Assembly: GCA_913059105.1 (NCBI GenBank)
Contig: CAJXRL010000100.1
Location: forward strand, 1 to 8,762
Source: an uncultured Flavobacteriales bacterium
Lineage (GTDB): Bacteria > Bacteroidota > Bacteroidia > Flavobacteriales_E > Vicingaceae
Direction: 5' to 3'
DNA length: 8,762 bases
The notes below the pieces were generated by a model. The model had not been told where the DNA came from. It was given only the letters and a program-made list of their open reading frames with translations, and did not search any database. The number at the start of each line of letters is the position of its first letter. Position 1 is the first letter of the stretch. The position numbers were made by a program, and so were the translations under genes. This document shows, piece by piece, positions 7,426 through 8,762 of the stretch.

Positions 7426-7442
7426 ATAACAGTCATTGTTAT
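7426..7442. repeat. small hairpin between integrase remnant and methyltransferase
   Basis: ATAACA and TGTTAT form a 6-bp stem with a 5-base loop (GTCAT), between the two convergent stop codons. The stem is AT-rich and lacks a clear T-run, so it is at best a weak bidirectional terminator or part of a recombination site. Confidence 0.3.
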
Positions 7443-7452
7443 GTTGCACAGT

Positions 7453-7468
7453 TGTTGTATGTAATTAA
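7453..7468 (-). repeat. left inverted repeat flanking the methyltransferase unit
   Basis: TGTTGTATGTAATTAA pairs as an inverted copy with TTAACTACATACAACA at 8326-8341, matching at 15 of 16 positions. The TAA stop codon of the methyltransferase lies inside this repeat (7465-7467). The two copies enclose exactly the methyltransferase and its small upstream ORF. Confidence 0.7.
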
Positions 7469-8190
7469 AACAAAGTACCGTTTATACGTTCACTTGCTAT
7501 ATTAAAATACTTTTCATCTTGTTCTATTCCTATAAAGTTTCGGTTTAATATTTTACAAGCGACCCCAGTTGTTCCGCTGCCCATAGTGTTATCCAATACT
7601 GTTTCGTTTTCGTTGGTGTAAGTTTTTATTAAATATTCCATCAAAGCAATAGGTTTTTGTGTTGGGTGTAATCCTGTTTCTGTATTAAATTTCTGATGAC
7701 TACAAGGTACTCTTAATTCGCTTTGTCTTTTTTTTGGGTTGTGAATATTTCCGTAGTTTGTTGTTTCCGCTCTTTTGTTAAAATTATATTTTACCCTGTC
7801 TTTTCCGCTTCCGTTTCTTTCTTGCATTTGTTTGTTGTAAGTCCATTTACCTTTACTAAAAACAAGCACTTGTTCGTGTTCTTTCATTGGTTCTCTTACT
7901 GTATTAGCAAAATTACCACCTCTGTTTTTTATCCAAATCCATTCGTGTTTAAAGTATTTTTTCTGACTCATTAGTAATGCACTACTAAAAGGCTGCGAAG
8001 CTGTCAATACAGCTACACCTGTTTTTTTTAATACACGCCAATACTCAGTCCATAACTTATCTAAATCAATAACTGAATCCCATTTGTTTTGAGTAGTGCC
8101 ATAAGGTAAGTCGCAAATAATAGCATCAATACTACCTGTTTTAATCGTTTTCATTACTTCAAGACAATCGCCTTTTATTAAATCTATCAT
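7465..8190 (-). CDS. solitary beta-type DNA methyltransferase (N6-adenine or N4-cytosine)
   Basis: The product has 241 residues. It is an S-adenosylmethionine-dependent DNA amino-methyltransferase. Catalytic motif IV is D27-L-P-Y30, a variant of DPPY common in phage enzymes. Motif I, the cofactor site, comes late (VLDNTMGSGTTGVA, G204-S-G206). HPTQKP at 175-180 leads into it. Catalytic motif before cofactor motif is the beta-class order. The stretch between, about 90-172 (rich in K, R, N), is the likely target-recognition region; the target base and sequence cannot be read off. No restriction endonuclease gene is beside it, so it is probably an orphan enzyme of the phage or mobile-element type. 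Its start overlaps the stop of a 38-codon ORF (ATGA), and its stop lies in an inverted repeat that has a partner beyond that ORF. It faces the integrase remnant and is probably acquired DNA. Confidence 0.93.
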   Translation of the reverse strand: MIDLIKGDCLEVMKTIKTGSIDAIICDLPYGTTQNKWDSVIDLDKLWTEYWRVLKKTGVAVLTASQPFSSALLMSQKKYFKHEWIWIKNRGGNFANTVREPMKEHEQVLVFSKGKWTYNKQMQERNGSGKDRVKYNFNKRAETTNYGNIHNPKKRQSELRVPCSHQKFNTETGLHPTQKPIALMEYLIKTYTNENETVLDNTMGSGTTGVACKILNRNFIGIEQDEKYFNIASERINGTLF

Positions 8191-8303
8191 TCTTTACTTC
8201 TTAAATATTGTTCAACCATTTCTATCTTCATACTTTCAAAGTATTGTATAAAACCCTCGTGTTCTGCCCATTCTAAGAAATCTATTAACTCTAATTTATT
8301 CAT
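8187..8303 (-). CDS. small ORF translationally coupled to the methyltransferase
   Basis: This 38-codon ORF begins MNKLELIDFLEWAEHEGF and ends EQYLRSKE. Its TGA stop overlaps the methyltransferase ATG (ATGA), the usual sign of translational coupling. The product is acidic and probably helical, with no membrane segment and no motif that I recognise. Similar tiny ORFs sit just before methyltransferase genes in phages. The sequence reads like real protein (aromatic residues spaced on a helix: F9, W12, F18, Y21, F22). It lies within the inverted-repeat-bounded unit, so it seems to travel with the methyltransferase. It could alternatively be only a leader that delivers ribosomes to the next gene. 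Confidence 0.6.
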   Translation of the reverse strand: MNKLELIDFLEWAEHEGFIQYFESMKIEMVEQYLRSKE

Positions 8304-8325
8304 ATCTTGTTTTTTTATCGTTCAT

Positions 8326-8341
8326 TTAACTACATACAACA
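8326..8341 (+). repeat. right inverted repeat flanking the methyltransferase unit
   Basis: TTAACTACATACAACA is the inverted partner of 7453-7468, with one mismatch in 16. It sits 22 bp upstream of the small ORF start, so the pair brackets a unit of about 890 bp. No direct target-site duplication is obvious outside the repeats, and no transposase is inside them. Confidence 0.7.
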
Positions 8342-8346
8342 CTATT

Positions 8347-8370
8347 TAAACCACATTAAAACGTGGTTTA
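8347..8370. repeat. perfect 8-bp stem hairpin between divergent genes
   Basis: TAAACCAC and GTGGTTTA form a perfect 8-bp stem around the 8-base loop ATTAAAAC. It is followed at 8374-8382 by TAACCGTTA, palindromic around one centre base, and then by ACCAGCAAT. The hairpin lies between divergently transcribed genes, where a terminator for either would be out of place. This fits a recombination-site fold or an operator better than a terminator; neither is proven. Confidence 0.6.
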
Positions 8371-8416
8371 CATTAACCGTTACCAGCAATATTAGACCGA
8401 TAAGAACATTTAAACA

Positions 8417-8701
8417 ATGCAGAACAAAAGACTTATCATTATTTTTCTGATTTCATTATTTCTATTGCTAATTCCATTAATAGCAATGCAGTTCACTGAT
8501 GAAGTAAATTGGACAACTACAGATTTCATAATCGCAGGAGGTCTGTTATTCGGAGCAGGAATTATATCCGAAATTGTATTGAGAAAGATAAAAAGCTTTA
8601 ACTATAAAGTGGGGCTATTAAGTGCTATTTTTATTATCTTAATTCTAATTTGGATAGAACTAGCAGTCGGAATATTTGGAACACTATTTAGTGGAAATTA
8701 A
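8417..8701 (+). CDS. small three-helix membrane protein, function unknown
   Basis: The product has 94 residues and is strongly hydrophobic, with helices at about 5-24, 37-55 and 66-88. Short charged loops (DEVNW, RKIKSFNYK) place the second loop with its lysines and arginine probably in the cytoplasm. The end, ELAVGIFGTLFSGN, resembles a family of small uncharacterised membrane proteins widespread in Bacteroidota that end ELAVGIFGTP-like. No catalytic motif is visible. The start at 8417 is the first possible one, since an in-frame TAA lies at 8411. It stands alone, downstream of the hairpin region, and is divergent from the methyltransferase unit. Only 14 genuine bases follow it. It looks like a single-gene accessory unit. 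Confidence 0.8.
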   Translation: MQNKRLIIIFLISLFLLLIPLIAMQFTDEVNWTTTDFIIAGGLLFGAGIISEIVLRKIKSFNYKVGLLSAIFIILILIWIELAVGIFGTLFSGN

Positions 8702-8715
8702 AACGGAGTTATGGC

Positions 8716-8762
8716 CTGTCTCTTATACACATCTGACGCTGCCGACGATCTACTCTGTGTAG
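8716..8762 (-). other. Nextera i5-side sequencing adapter (artefact)
   Basis: Bases 8716-8734 are the mosaic end in reverse complement (CTGTCTCTTATACACATCT), and 8735-8748 are the rest of the read-1 adapter (GACGCTGCCGACGA). Bases 8749-8756 (TCTACTCT) are the reverse complement of the S504 index, and 8757-8762 (GTGTAG) begin the P5 region. This is library sequence, not genome; trim the contig at 8715. Confidence 0.98.

Noticed and set aside
7426..7442. An intrinsic terminator between the integrase remnant and methyltransferase
   Set aside because: The stem is short and AT-rich without a clear T-run, so it is listed only as a weak hairpin.
7465..8190. A full restriction-modification system
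   Set aside because: No endonuclease or specificity gene is visible; only the methyltransferase and a 38-codon ORF are present.

Overview
The window is an 8.7 kb AT-rich contig. Its genes point to a Bacteroidota, Flavobacteriia-like organism. The evidence is a batB-batC-batD-batE aerotolerance-type operon, a DUF2147 lipocalin-like relic, a fabG plus large VWA membrane-protein pair, few Shine-Dalgarno sites, and one TAnnTTTG-type promoter element. Species cannot be named from the sequence alone.

Both ends are sequencing artefact, not genome. Bases 1-48 are an Illumina Nextera i7-side adapter with its index. Bases 8716-8762 are the i5-side adapter with its index. Genuine DNA is about 49-8715, and any protein starting in the first 48 bases carries adapter-encoded residues.

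Region 1 (49-3843, + strand) is the 3' part of a Bat operon: the C-terminal end of BatB, then complete BatC (TPR plus a very acidic/basic low-complexity tail), BatD (periplasmic beta-rich protein with one membrane anchor) and BatE (TPR, two membrane helices, SH3b). The genes overlap or are close together. They look like one envelope-associated complex built around VWA-domain proteins.

Region 2 (3840-7116, - strand) converges on batE. fabG (3-oxoacyl-ACP reductase) is followed 14 bp later by a 692-residue VWA-domain membrane protein. After that comes a decayed DUF2147 gene with six nonsense codons and a compensated frameshift, which fills the whole gap between the VWA gene and batE.

Region 3 (7117-8715) is accessory DNA next to the fabG start. 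It holds the last 63 codons of a tyrosine recombinase, then a solitary beta-type DNA methyltransferase with a 38-codon ORF overlapping its start. These two are enclosed by a 16-bp inverted repeat (15/16). Beyond lie a strong 8-bp-stem hairpin and a small three-helix membrane protein. This one-gene-per-unit layout beside a recombinase resembles an integron-like or gene-cassette array. That reading is inference, and it is the best candidate here for something under-described.
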